64,000 bases of DNA from assembly GCA_020881915.1 (NCBI GenBank), contig JAJFPB010000004.1, positions 4,588,001 to 4,652,000 of the forward strand, read 5' to 3'. Source of the stretch: Paramyrothecium sp. XJ0827 (Eukaryota > Ascomycota > Sordariomycetes > Hypocreales > Stachybotryaceae). A program made the position numbers and the translations under genes. Of the stretch, positions 11,644 through 24,096 are shown piece after piece. The number at the start of each line of letters is the position of its first letter. The stretch's first letter is position 1. The notes under the pieces are model-generated. The model did not search any database and was not told the DNA's origin. It was given only the letters and a program-made list of their open reading frames with translations.

Positions 11644-11743
11644 TTCGATTCACAGAGGCAGGAATATCTATTGAGTAATACCGAAAAGGACCTTGGGGGT
11701 AGTGACAGAATTGGAGAAGCCTGAAAATTCGGAAAGAAAGACC

Positions 11744-11751
11744 TATTTATA
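11744..11751 (-). promoter_or_regulatory. TATA box of the GLEYA gene
   Basis: On the minus strand this reads TATAAATA, about 100 bp upstream of the ATG at 11643. That is a plausible core-promoter distance. Confidence 0.45.
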
Positions 11752-13870
11752 ACACTTGGATCTTCATCGTGAGTCTTACCATCCTATTATGTCTTGGTTG
11801 TCATCATAATGCTGCCTCGTCAATCATTCCAAATGTCTCGGGATTCAAGTATGACGCATTCGTAGGCGCCAGTCACTGTTTGACTTTCCTCCTTAAAATG
11901 TGCCATTAGCATCCAAGCATCATGGATACGCTATGGTGTTTTCTCGTGCGGCTGAGTGTAATGCTCCGTCAGATCTCACCTGATCCATCGCAGCATTCCT
12001 CTCTACTCGTCTTGTATTTTTATTGGACACTGTATTGTCACCATCTTTCAGCAATGGAGCTTCATGTTCATCCTGTGAGCATGTTAAATACATCTTTAAA
12101 CATAAGGCATCCCCAGAAAGTAAATCTTATGCTCAGTATACCTCTGCCCTCCGGCCGTGGGTAGAGACTCGTCTTGAAGCCATTCCGGGAATTCTTTTGC
12201 AGCTCCATTGTTCAGGGAGGCAATATGAAACCAATGAGTGTAATGTGAAACATTGCAATTCCTTGTAAAGCTTCATCAGAAGCCTCCATAAAAGGATATC
12301 TCGACTGCAAAGTAGTGGAGCCTTTCCTAAGTTTTTGGTCTGCATACGTCAATGTAGCCGGTTTCTAGAAAGTTCCAGGAGCCTCCAGACCTTATCAAGT
12401 TATTTTTCATCCGGCGCATAAAATTAGCGTAAATAAAGATAGGTTTTGCAGAACTGATGTCTCTCTTCAGGTATTTTTTCTCGCCGTCTATCGTAGAGTC
12501 ATCTAGCATGCCTCCTTAGGTAGTCTCGCTGGCTTTAACACCTCGGCCCTTCTTGATATTTTCAGTTTAGCCTTTCCACTGCTACGCCGAGAAATTGCTC
12601 CACCAAGATCTGGACGGGAAATGACAACAGGTTTGACACCGAGGCGTAAGCATGTGCCCCCAGTATGGGAGACCGTGGCTACCTTAGATGGGGCCATCTT
12701 CCGAAGTGAAGTGAAACCTCGGCTCGAATATAGTCACTGTTCAGAAAGGCATAATTATGATTCTCGGCATTCTTTTATGATATGAGGATGTCGGACACCA
12801 TGATTAGATGAAGATTAATGAGACCGACCAGAATTCATGTGCGTCCTATACTCTCAATGACACGCGGTTGAAACTTGGGGAGAATGCCAGGATCATTACA
12901 AAGGGACGGTGAAGGATGTCCATCCTATCTGGTGATTCTGGTGGAATGGATTTATGCAGAAAAAGCTCTTGCTCTAGGCGTATTTCAGATCGAGCCTTCG
13001 GGAACAGCAATAGTTTCTACCAACCTCAATTGAGAGCAGGAGTTTCGTATCTCGACTCCCATTGCTCCTACTGCATGATTTGGGTTCATCTGTGCGGCTC
13101 ACAAAACCATTTGGCTGGACCCCTAAGTTCGTACTTGAGTTATGGACTGAATTGTAAAGGCAACGCCACGCAAAATTGACTCCGTTGCTATCAGGATCCG
13201 GGGGGGGAACTTTCTATTCAATTATGAGCATAAGCATACCTTGAGAGTCAGTATTCGAAGTGATACCAACATATATTGACCCGTTTCTCGTCGCGAAATT
13301 TTTGGTGCCTACTTCGTTCCTTTCATCTTTTCATCCATCCACGTTTGGTCCTCAGGAAGCCTCTGACTATCACCACCGACGCCGAGCGACTTTCTCGCCC
13401 AAGACACGGCATCAAAAATTCGCAATACACACTTGGTTCAAACATCCACTTCTACTACCAGACATGCTGTTTTTCGATATTATCGGCAGCCTTGTCGTAC
13501 TGCTAGGGCTGGGATGGTTTAGCGATAACATCAGGCCCTCGGCTCCACGCCCTGCGCCTGGGGCAAGCCCAATCAAGCATTACTTATTGCACAAGCGATG
13601 CAAGCAATTCTTTCTAGTCCACCTTGCCCTACACTACACTGCCAGGGTGATTATTGTCACAGGGAGAGGAAGTTACGACTTCTTCCTCCTGAAAGACTCA
13701 GACGAACCCTGCCTAGATTTCATAGGGGAAATCGTGTTCAACTCACTCTGCGTCTGGCTTCTATCGGGTCTCAACACAGCAGTGGAGCCTGAAGAAGGTA
13801 TGAGACTATTTCACTTGTTTGGCAATGATCTCAGGCATTTAAAGATGTGGTTGTCTGAGCTGTTTGCTTT
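11752..13870. other. Gene-poor region
   Basis: More than 2 kb without a recognisable gene. A 207-codon open frame at 13260-13883 includes a hydrophobic stretch near 13463-13530 (MLFFDIIGSLVVLLGLGWF), but the rest has no family resemblance and no clear splice partner, so I do not call it. A short minus-strand frame at 12697-12503 is likewise unsupported. Confidence 0.4.
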
Positions 13871-13995
13871 GGTACCTGTATAGGTAAGGTACCTTACATG
13901 TTCGCCCTCCGTGCCTGCCTGCTTTACCTTATACTACCTTGAGTACTACCTTACTCATTAAAGGTACCTTGAGGTAGGTAAGGTACCTTAGGTAC
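13871..13995. repeat. Cluster of AGGTACCT/AGGTA palindromic repeats
   Basis: About 125 bp are built largely from AGGTACC, ACCTTA and TAGGTAAGG words in both orientations, including several exact GGTACC palindromes. Similar AGGTA/TACCT-rich low-complexity tracts are common between genes of Sordariomycetes. A related short copy (GGTAAGGTACCCTACC) is at about 27972-27987. Confidence 0.6.
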
Positions 13996-14861
13996 ATGGC
14001 ATGCGGCGTGGAATTACTCGACGCGGAAGCACTTTCTTCTCGCTTTCCTAATTTCACAATCTTCACAGGAGGAAGCCGTGGTGGATGGGAGGTGTCATAT
14101 TATCATTTTCCGCGAGTGGTGGATTTTTTTCCCTTTTCCTTTCTTCCGTAGAGGTATTCTAAGAACAGCGTTTTTTTTTTTTTCTTGGATAGCGACCCTA
14201 AAATGAACGTAAGTCTTGTACAGATTGTTCTCTATTCTTCCTCATGGCGTGCTTAGCTGGCACCAGTTAATCTTTCCCTTCGAAAGACACGGGCTCATCA
14301 TGCTGACTGAGAGATGGTAGATCGAAGACATTCTTAGAGACCCCTGGGGCTCGATCCCGAGTTGGGTACTCCATGCTCTGACCATTCTGTGTTGCGGAGC
14401 GGCAATTATGTCGTCCACGCCGGAGGCCCGAAGAGTAGCCAATTGGCTATTCCGAAGGCTGATAGAGGATGATCTGGCACGCCGGGTCATTCTTGACTTC
14501 ATTTTTGGCGCCGAGCTTCAAGCACAGAATGCGAGGGGCATGGGTCCTACATGATGACGGATCGAGTCCCTCGACAACCCCCGGTACCCTCGCTTGGTCC
14601 AGCCGGGGACCCCCACTGCTGCACTATCCTGCCTTCTTCTGCTCCATTCAAGGCTGAGGAACGAACCTAATTACTGCACTTTGGGGTTTGAATTCAGCCA
14701 TACCAGGCCAGCTAGGAAGTGAAAATTACATCGCTTCTAACCAATGTTGGTGGGCGGCGCTCAAATAGCACCCCTCCTACTGGCGCCGACCTCGTTACAT
14801 TTTCTTGCCTACCACTTACTTAGCCATGAGAGTAAAGGCGGGTTGCAAGGGCTGCAAAGTA
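13996..14861. other. Intergenic region before the DUF6891-like gene
   Basis: Contains a T-homopolymer near 14170-14183. At 14826 the frame MRVKAGCKGCK resembles the first half of a Zn2Cys6 binuclear-cluster motif but ends there. No complete gene seen. Confidence 0.4.
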
Positions 14862-15717
14862 ATTGGCTGGTGTTTGCCTAGCTTCCCAAGTTCAGGCAGA
14901 AGTGGACAAATCCCCGCAACTTCGACATCACGGGCGAGACTCGACAATTTTATTTGCTAACATGACTATGACGGATCTCCCTGCATTACAAAGCTTACTT
15001 GAGGTGTATTCTCAGCGGATTATCTCTTGGAAAGTCCGATCAGGCTTCTATACTAGTGACGAGGTGATAGAATTAATCGTCAACAACGTCATACACGAGT
15101 TGCCGAGTTTGCCCGAGAAGCAAGTGAAACGAGCGGTCCGGTACCACGTTGCCTCCTTGTGGGCAGCGCAGTTGGATAGACAACGGTCATGGCCGGCTAC
15201 AATCAATGTATCTGACAAGGTCGTCAAGGCTTTCGACTCTCTGGAGCGCAATCACAAAATCTTGGCGCGCATGAACTTCACTTGCTGCCAGACTTGCGGC
15301 ATCGAGGAATTGAGGGACGAATCGGACGATGATACATGTGGCTACGTCTTCTTCCATGAACAAGCCACAGAGGAGCTTGTCGATGATGGTCGTCTCAATC
15401 TTTGCTTTGGATCTTTCACAAAATCGGAGCGCAAAAACCAGCAAGTTGGTAGCACTATTGTTAAATCATTAAGACGAGCTGGGCTGAGGGTAGAATGGAC
15501 GGGAGACGTGGGCAAAAAAATAGTGGTGCGGTGTGGAGAGTGGAGGAAAAGGCTGGAGGAAGATGAAGAAGTGGAAGATGTCGAGGATGATGATTTTGAG
15601 TCTGATGATCTATCTAGCCTCGAGGACGATACGGAGACGGAGCCCGACACATACTCCGACCTTGATTTGGACGACAAGATGGACACATCACCACAACAAA
15701 CACTTCAATTTGATTGA
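14862..15717 (+). CDS. DUF6891-like intracellular protein with acidic tail
   Basis: A single open frame from 14863 to 15717 gives up to 284 residues; a more likely start is the internal ATG at 14962 (MTMTDLPALQ), giving 251. The body has the arrangement I associate with DUF6891: a helical N-terminal half, the CCQTCG motif (about residues 140-145 of the long form), then GYVFFHEQATE and LCFGSF, and a C-terminal VGSTIVKSLRRAGLRVEWTG strand-helix-strand. The last 55 residues are an Asp/Glu-rich disordered tail. There is no signal peptide or membrane segment. The function of this family is unknown to me. The upstream 33 codons could be 5' UTR or the end of an upstream exon. Confidence 0.65.
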
Positions 15718-16367
15718 GCTTGAACTTTTACGTCGAAAGGGTAGTGAACATATGTATATATCAGTGGGTATTCAATTTTCTTCTCCTACATGCGGCCCCG
15801 ACAGACATGAAACCAAACAGAGCCAAAGAAGGTTGATAGGAACCAGCTGAAGTATTTATTTTTCTTCAAAGGCTTGTGTGAAAGGCTTTTATCTTGCAGT
15901 ACTCATCCGCGCCAGATACGTCAAAATATGAGCTATTGGATCAATCAACGAACGCTCAAGAGTGATAGTCGTTTGCAGGTGTACGTGAGCGCGGAAGATG
16001 GATTCTGACGCATTCATGTCTTTAAACCTCCCAAAAAGATGGATTGAGGACTCTATAGCAAGTCCAGGCGATCTTCATGGGCCAAGTAATAGACCAAGGG
16101 CAGCAAACTAGCCTCAGGATTTAAACATATTCTTCTTTCGAATGGGACAATGTGCAATCCTAATCCAAATTTACTTCATGCTTCAATAAGAGTAGTCTCT
16201 TGTGGGATGGGATCCTAAACGACTTTAATTTATTACGTTGGAGATACTTCTCTCAATTGATCCTCTTGAAACAACTACAAGCCCAACATGCTACGTCTTG
16301 GTGTCCCAATACTCCTCGGCTTTGTCAAACTACAAATTTGAGACAATTAGGTCCACTTCCTTCAATC
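15718..16367. other. Convergent intergenic region
   Basis: Carries the 3' ends of the DUF6891-like gene and the minus-strand secreted-protein gene. No other feature recognised. Confidence 0.5.
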
Positions 16368-18539
16368 TCAAGGATCGATAAGCGCCGTATCCTTTTCCGA
16401 ACATTGGTATGGATCGATACAGACACCACCACCGCAGCAACTGCCCGTCAAACAGACAAAGCTTGAATGCCCGGCTTCAGCGCAGTCTGCGTCCGACTTG
16501 CATTGGCTTACGAAGTTGTCACACTCTGTATAGGCGAATGCTACCGCTGCTCCGGTGACGGTTTGTCCGCAGACACAACCGGTCCCTTCGATGAACGCGT
16601 CGGCCGGGTACGCGCACGTTTCTCCGTCCTCGTCACTCCCAATGACGGCTACATTGCCGTTTGGACAACAAGCAATGCTTGAAGGATCTTGAATAGTCAC
16701 ATTGAAAGGTCTTGTTGCCTGCGGCGCCCAATTCAGCCTCGTTATGGCGTCGATATAAGTAGCGCCAGCCAGAAGACTCAGCTTCAGTGGGAGCTCCCCG
16801 CTGTGAATGCCCTCACAGATGTCGTCCTCGAAATTTCGGTACGTATTGTAGATCTCGATGTATCGATTCAAACCATTCTCGTTGCCAGATGGAGTTATCA
16901 TTCTCTTGGATAATATCTGCTTGAGCATGTCCCAGACATGTGCGTATCGCTCAATAGTTCTCTCCGCTTCTTTGCGCTGCCGTCGATTGAGACCAAGGTT
17001 ATACAGCTCTGCCCGGATCGCATCCGAACTCACAAAGTGAAAGCCCAAAAGGTCAAGAGTGGTAATTACTGTAGATAAATCCGGGCAAGCGCCGCCAAAT
17101 GGGTCTTTGAGCAGAAAACTTTCGATGTCGCGTTTCACAGCCCATTTACACTGCATGTTACTCGACTCAGAGCCGGGAAATGTGCAGTCAAAGTCCCATC
17201 TGCCAGCGGCTTCATCCACAGAAGATTCAGCGCATTCTGATTTCCCGACTCTCAGCTTGGGGTATTTTCTGATATCTCGTGTTATCGGTTGGCCGCATTG
17301 GTCTCGTAGGTACAGGGTTTGCTTGAAGTCAATGTCTTCCATGCGTTTCGCACGTCCGCCAGTCGAGCACTGTTCACCGGAGGCGCCAGCCAGTTGTTCA
17401 TAGATATTCTTAGCTGTGACTGAGACACCGTATTGACAATTTTGGGTCGAAAAATGTATGCCATTGGCGTCAAGCAGCATAGTATTCCCGGCCTCATCCA
17501 CGATTGCAATTCGCTTTTTGTCCGACACATCTACTATGTGCGTACCCTCTTCAACATCCCTGATTGTCATATACAGCGGGTCGATTCCTTGACTTTCAAA
17601 GTCAATTGACTCCACATAAGGGTAGGGCATAGTAGCATTTGCTTCCCTCAATTTAGCGTTATGCAGTAGAGCACGTCTTGTTGTGTCTCCTTCTGGATCA
17701 TCTGGAAGATGATAACAAGACTCTGCCGCCAGATATGCCGTCTTTGTGACTTGGGTGAAGTTTGCAGATGGCAAAGTGGTACGTGTTGCTGTAACGTCCT
17801 CTGATCCTGACATCATGGTCGAATTTAGTCCGGAAGGTGTGAGAAACGTTGGCGTAGCAGCGGTCGTGGTCAAGTTGGCACTTGTGCCAAAAGCTTGTGA
17901 AGTATAGCTCCGAGTTTTAGTTGAGTTGAGTGCGAAAGACGTTCCTCGAGTGGCGGTCCCGGGCAGCGATGACATGCCACCCCCGATGCCTGTGGTCAGA
18001 ATGCCCCCGGTTCTGCGACTCCCGGTTGGCAGAAGTATTGGCCCATTGAAACTGGATGCTGATTTGCTGTAGATAGGTGTAGGAGCTGAGAGACCAGAAG
18101 TCGCCGGCGGTGGATCAGGCATTCGTGCTCTTGACCTGGATGAGATCGAAGATTGGCTTATGCTTCCTGTAAATGGCGTTCTTGTTGACCGTGTTGCATT
18201 AGAAGGTGTTGAAGAAGCCCTTTCTCTTGATATCTCTGTCTGCGTTGCCATAAATTCAGTCAGGACACAAGCGCACTGCCCTAGTATTAGCAGCGAGTTG
18301 CTACATCAATTCAATGGTCCAAGGCTTACCTGAGTGGACAGCTCACTCGGTTCAAATGCCGTGAACTGGGTCGGTGTCTCAAGAGTGCGGCAGTGTGTAT
18401 TGAGGATACTGGAGCAGAATCGCCGTCCGCTCTTCAGCAGGGAAGTATAAAGCTGGTCTTCGATGCATGACCTTGAGTCGTGCGCGCCTGCTGTCCTGAA
18501 CGAGAAAAAAAACAGCAAAGAGGTAAGAAAGAACCACAT
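16368..18539 (-). CDS. Large secreted protein with Ser/Thr-rich N-terminal region and Cys-rich C-terminus, function unknown
   Basis: Exon 1 is 18539-18330 and exon 2 is 18275-16368, with a 54-nt intron (GTAAGC donor, GGGCAG acceptor). The acceptor two bases earlier would run into a stop, so this one decides the frame. The product is 705 residues. It starts with a signal peptide (MWFFLTSLLFFFSFRTAGA). A Cys-containing segment then spans the splice site (CIEDQLY, FCSSIL, HCRTL, CACVL) and a low-complexity Ser/Thr region extends to about residue 230. A long folded part with spaced cysteines comes next, and the protein ends with eleven or more cysteines (CVCGQTVTG, CDNFVSQC, SCCGGGVC, PYQC). No catalytic motif is evident. 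A wall-associated or effector-like extracellular role is inference. TATATAAA lies about 120 bp upstream. Confidence 0.65.
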
Positions 18540-18661
18540 TTCACAATTCTCAGCAGCTTAGACAACAGCAGCAAGTAGGTTGGTGGACAGGAACCAAACA
18601 GGAGGATCGCGTGATAAAATGCCGAAGCGTACAAGTTTCGTCTTGAGTGTTTCCGCGTGAT

Positions 18662-18669
18662 TTTATATA
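18662..18669 (-). promoter_or_regulatory. TATA box of the secreted Cys-rich protein gene
   Basis: The minus strand reads TATATAAA here, about 125 bp before the ATG at 18539. Confidence 0.45.
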
Positions 18670-19449
18670 CCGAACCTCTTCCCCTTACTTATCACCCATT
18701 AGATACGCTCATCGATACATTCATTACTTATAGTCTCTGTGACACCAAGCTGTATACCATAGGGGCAGTGAGACAACCGGCGGTCCGAGAGGCAAATGAA
18801 TATTACTAACAAATGTCACGATTATGGGTTGTGAAGACACACCATCGCCGCCCGATTCTAACTTTGCATCCCTTCCCAGTAGCAGACACGAGCCTAATGT
18901 CGCCTCAAATTTCCCTTCGAGGAAGATGAACACGCGACCCAGGTGTCTCGGATCCATGAATCGACGAAGACCTACCTCCAGGTGTCTTAAGCGCAAGACA
19001 GTGGTGTTGCGTGACAGCCGAACATGGCATTGATCGAGGTGCAAGCTGGGACAAAGGTATCTCTGTACTACTTGGACGGCTGTTTCAGGCACAATTTGTC
19101 GACTGTATCACACGATGTAGATAGCTTGTGGGGAATCTATAGTGTGGTCAACGCACGTCGACTTAGACATAAGCCCATTCATGTAGATTGGAGCATGTAT
19201 TCGTCTGAAGCGGAAGGTAATCACAAATCTTATTTGTAGTTCAATCAGTCATGCTCTGGTCGGCTCTGATTTCCAACTACAGATCTCATAAAGGATATTC
19301 ATCCATGTCTCGTTCATCCCGTCATCATACACAATGTCCAGCTCAACTCCATCTCATCATACCTCCATACCCAGCCGTTCCGGCGCCATACAATGCGAAT
19401 GCAAAAAAAGAAGATCCTGAACCGTGTCCCGCTGGCCGACACCAGCTCA
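18670..19449. other. Intergenic region between SMC4 and the secreted protein gene
   Basis: Lies downstream of SMC4 and upstream of the minus-strand gene at 18539. A 122-codon minus frame (19092-18724) has no recognisable features. Nothing called. Confidence 0.4.
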
Positions 19450-22400
19450 TCATCTCAATGCAAGTGTCGTATGCTGCCCACCGTTGGGCGCCCGTTGCTG
19501 TCCTTGTTGTCTTACGATGTAATCCTTGTTCTCGATCGTGACACTCTTTGTCATATGGTTGACCTTGTACACACCCACGAGGCGAGCGGCAAGCTCAAAC
19601 ATGTTGTTTCGCAGCGAAATGACAATGAACTGGGCGTTTTTGGTTCGCTCCTTAATGTAGTTGGCAACAATGGATACCTGGTAAAAAGGAGGTTAGCAAA
19701 TCGCAAGAAGCAGAGAGATTAGGGATATGTCCGATCCGATAATACCACACCACCAAGCCAGTGTGCGGAGCCCAGCATGGAGCACATGAGGGTCGCATTG
19801 TAGGGGGTTGATAATAGAAACTTACATTTCTGAAGTCGAGGGCAGCGTCAATCTCATCCATAACATACAGCGGTGTCGGCTTGTAGTGATGTAGAGCAAA
19901 CACCAAGGCCAGACTGCTAAGCGTCTTTTCACCACCAGACAGATTGCTGATGTTCTTCCAGCTCTTCTTTGGCGGCATCACACTGAACAGGATACCCTCG
20001 CTGAAGGGATCCAGGCTGTCGACGAGCTCCAATTCGGCGTTGCCGCCCATCGTGATCATCTGGTACATCTCCTTCAGGCGGAGCGAGATGGCACTGAAAC
20101 CCTCCATAAAGCCTTCAAGTCGAAGCCGGCGCAGGTCGTCGCACCGTTTCTTGGCTGCGTCACGCTGGCTAATGGCTGTTTGCAGATCAGAAGACCGAGC
20201 GGCGTGTTCCTCAACACGTCGGCGGTACTCGGCAAGAACGCCTAGGTCCACATTGACGTTCTGCGTCTTCTCCTCGAGGGCGGCAATCTCGGCCTTCAAC
20301 TTCTCCTTGTTCATGTCGGCGAGTTCATCTGGTGTGTATCTTGGAAACTCGTGAGGCTGAGCAGTTCTTGACTGTCCAGGTGTGCCAGCCTCGTCTTCCT
20401 CGCCGGAGGCGTCAGCCATGTGGCTGTCCTCAGCTGGTGCATCCGTCATGTCGACATCATCGTCATCAGCAGTGTTCTCTTCGATATTCTCCACCTTGAC
20501 AGGCTGCGAGCCAGAGCCACCCACAAGTTCGTCGAGGTTCTGGAGAACCAGCTTGGATAGCTTGTCATCCCAGTGACGGAGTCGTCGCTGGTTCTCGACC
20601 AACGTCTTCTGGTTCTCCTCAAGCTTGTTGCGCATCTCAATCTCCGCCGCTCTGGTTTCGTTCAGCTCGGCAGTCTTCTCGTCTAGTTCAGCCTTGACGG
20701 CCTTGAGCTCCTTCTTACGCGCAGCCAACCCCTGCTCGGCTTCCTGAACCAAATCTTGGAGTTCCTGAGCCTTCTCGTCCTGGTTACTGATGTCACTCTC
20801 GAGCTGCTGGAGATCATGGCTGGCCACATCTAGCTCCTTGGTTGCCTTTGCATGGTCTTTCTCGAGTTTGACTTTTTGTTTCTCGGCTTTCGCCCTGCGG
20901 ACCTCAGCATTGGAAATCTCCTCATTGTGCGACGAGATTGATTCTTTGAGAGCGTCGACCTTGGCTCGCTGAGCTCGAAGCCTCTCTCCACCCACTTCCA
21001 TGATCCTCAGCTGCAGTGCCTTGATCTCATCTTCAACACTTGATGTCTCTCCGCGAATTTTCTCAACTTCCTTATTGAGCTTGGCTATCTCCTTCTGCAG
21101 TGTGGCTATACGGCTGCTCTCCGATGCAGACGGTTGGTTTTCAGCACTGACCTCCTTGATTCGGCGTTGCACATCCACAAGATTTCGTGATGCACTCTCG
21201 ACTTCAAGGCCAAGCTTCTGCATCTTCGTCTCGAGCTGCGGGATCTGCTGGTTGAGCTCATTCACACGGGTTTCGCATTCCCGCTGATACTCATATAGCT
21301 CCTGGAGCTTTGACTCCCAGTTGTCGCGATCCTCCTCAAGCTTAGCAACCTGCTCTTTGCTCGTCTCAGCGACTAGCTTAGATGACATAAGTCCCTTCTT
21401 GACGGTCGTTCCGCCACCAGACATGGTCCCGGACTTGTCGATCAGTGCGCCGTCAAGGGTGACAACACGCCATCTCTTGGCACCGTACGCGATACGATTG
21501 GCCTGGGCCAGGTCAGTCGCCACGAGTGTATCCTGCATGGCATGATAGAAAGCAGGGCGAAATTGATCCTCTTTGGCTTTGACAAGATCGAAGAGTCTAG
21601 GTGCGTTCTCCGGCGTCTGGATAGGTGCCAGATCCCGAGCACGTAGTTTGTCCAAGCAAATGAAGTTCGCACGTCCCAGATTGTTCTTTCGTAAGTATTC
21701 GATGCACTGCTGGCCAGCCTCGACAGTGTCGGTGACGAAATTGTCGAGCGCACCGCAGGCTGTGGAAACGGCGATGTCGTACCGCTGGTCAATTGTGCCG
21801 AGATTGCCCAGACGCCCATGGAATCCGTCGATCCGACCGGATTCTTTCATGCGCAGTAGGGCAGCGAGAACGTTCCCCCTCGTCTGTGTGTTAGCCAGAC
21901 TTGAGCGAGCCTCGTCGGCCTTTTGTCGAGCGTTGGAAATCTTGTTCTTGATCTTCGGTTCTTGCTCCGCAAGTACTTGGAGTTCGGACTTCATCCTTGC
22001 GGATTCCTCGAGCAGCTCTGCTCGCTCAGCCTCGCATGCCTTGAGCTCTTTGCGCTTGGCGATCTTGCCTTCTTCGATGGCAGTGATCTTCGCTTCCAAC
22101 TCCTCAAGTGCAACTGCGCCTGCGTTGGCCTTTTCCTGCAGAATGTTCATTTCATGCTCAGCAACGGCGATGGCGGATTGTTTGTGGTTGATCTTTTCCA
22201 TCCAGGGCTCCAACGACTTTTGTTTAGTCGCGATCTGATCGGAAAATTCCTGTGTCTTGCCCTTGAGACCGTCACGAATAGTGGCAAGTTCGGCTTCCTC
22301 CTCTTTGACGTTTTCTTCCAGAGAGACGATCTCTTGCGATCTAGTGTCAATGTCCTCAGCGCATTCCTGGATGGTGTCCTCGGCTTCTTGAGTTAACTTC

Positions 22401-24096
22401 TCAGCATTGCCAATTGTCTTCTCGAGCTTCTTTCTCTTGTCTTCCAAGAATTTTCTCTTCTCGTCGAATTTGACACGCTCTTGCTCGAATTTGGACATTT
22501 CTTTGACCAAGCCTTGGGTATGCTTCTCCTGCGACTCAAACTCTTTGGTTCCTTTGCTGTACTGCTTCTCGAGATCCTTGATGATTTGTTCTCCACCGTG
22601 GTGCTTCTCAAGCTCGGCGTCGAGTTCTGCCTGCATTTGATTGATTGCTTCCTCGGTCACACCTAGGTTGTTGTGACACTCGTGAAGGAAAACCTGGTAG
22701 AGGGCTGATTGTTTCGTGGCAAGCTCATTTTCGTCTCGGACGTACGCAAGAGCTTTGTCCTTCTTGTCTTCGAGGCCATTCTTCTCCTTCTCGACGTGCT
22801 GGACACGTCCACTCTTTTCCATGCAAACATCGTTCAATGTTTCGACCTCCGTGGCAGCCTCCTCAATCGGCGTCTTGTACCTTGAGGTGCCGATGATGTC
22901 CTCTAGGTACTCAAGGAGACCATCTTCATGCTCATTGCCGGCCTTCGGTTTCATCTGAGCAATAGACTCAACCTCGCCTTGGAGAATGAGGAATCGCTTG
23001 TGGTCCAGGTCGACGCCGCGATCGCGCAATAGGGTCGTCACAGTGGTGAAGTTGGACTCCTTGTTGTTGATGTAGTATTTGCTTGAGTTGTTGCGGAAAG
23101 CTTTTCGAGAGATGACAATGTCGGAGTTGGGAATGACCTCGTGGCCACCTCCAGGCTAGAACTAGTTAGCAAACTCAAGTGTATGGCCCGCTTCAGATCT
23201 CTCCTTACCAAATCCATTACTTCTTGGAAGTGCACCGCTACTTCACAAAACTCGAGGTCGGGATACTGCGCCGAATTGTGGATCAAGGCAGAAATTTTCC
23301 CTTGGCGCATCTTGCTGGCTCGAAAACCAAAGACAAATAAGAGCGAGTCAATAACATTTGACTTTCCAGAGCCATTGGGTCCCACGACGGATGAGAACGA
23401 TGCGTGGAAGGGGCCAACTTCCTGGCGGCCCGCGTAACTCTTGAAGTTGTTGAGGATGAGATAGGTCAGAACGATGCGTGGCTTCGGCCCAGTGTCCTCC
23501 ACGACAGGTGCAGGCATCGTACGGGACTTGAGCATGATGTCCATGGGCCGCTCCAGCAAGGTGTCCATGGGCTTGATCGGTTTGATGGTAGCTTGCGTGT
23601 CGTCTGCATTGCTGGTATTCAAGCTTGTGGCTGTAATGTCCGCAAGAGGCGAACCATGAACCTGCGAAGCATTTGGTGACACCGAAGGCTTGGGAGTCGG
23701 AGGAGCCAGATCCGGTGCCTCAGCCAACGATGACCGCGGCGCCGTACTCTTGCGCTTTCGTGGAGACGCCTTTTTCGCAGCTACTTCAGGCTCGATCTGG
23801 GTCGTCTGATCCGCTTCTAGTACTTCGCTGGGTTCAGCAGGCGTGACATTCTTCCTCGGGCGTCCACGACCTCGTAGAGCAGCCGCAGGGGCCGGTGGAG
23901 TGGGCGCCGCGGCTGCTGACCTCCGCGTACTCCTCGTCTGTCGTTTAGGGCTCTTGGCGGGCTGTGGTGTAAAATCTTCCTCGTCATCGTCGCGGACCTT
24001 GGTGGTATTGGTGATGTCGTCCTCATCGTCAGAGTCGATCACCGCGGTACGTCGGGTTGCGCGTCGCGAGGGACGCGTAGGAGACGACGCCAACAT
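19450..24096 (-). CDS. smc4: Condensin subunit SMC4
   Basis: Three exons (24096-23209, 23155-19826, 19677-19450) give 1481 residues, the usual fungal length. The N-terminal 200 residues are a basic, disordered, Ser/Pro-rich tail. The head follows with YLILNNFKSYAGRQEVGPF and the Walker A loop GPNGSGKS at 239-246, then the coiled coil. The hinge is around RIDGFHGRLGNLGTIDQRYD. A second coiled coil leads to the C-terminal signature LSGGEKTLSSLALVFALHH and Walker B LYVMDEIDAALD. The third exon completes the head with VSIVANYIKERTKNAQFIVI and SLRNNMFELAARLVGVYK, which confirms the 148-nt last intron. SMC4 pairs with SMC2 in condensin to compact mitotic chromosomes. An acidic insert (TADDDDVDMTDAPAED) sits in the distal coiled coil. 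It is divergent from the ELYS-like gene. Confidence 0.97.

Noticed and set aside
13260..13883. 207-codon open frame with a hydrophobic stretch
   Set aside because: No family resemblance, an atypical N-terminus and no splice partners; probably chance in a gene-poor region.
14521..14580. tRNA-like T-arm pattern (GATCGAGTC)
   Set aside because: No matching acceptor stem or anticodon arm could be paired around it.
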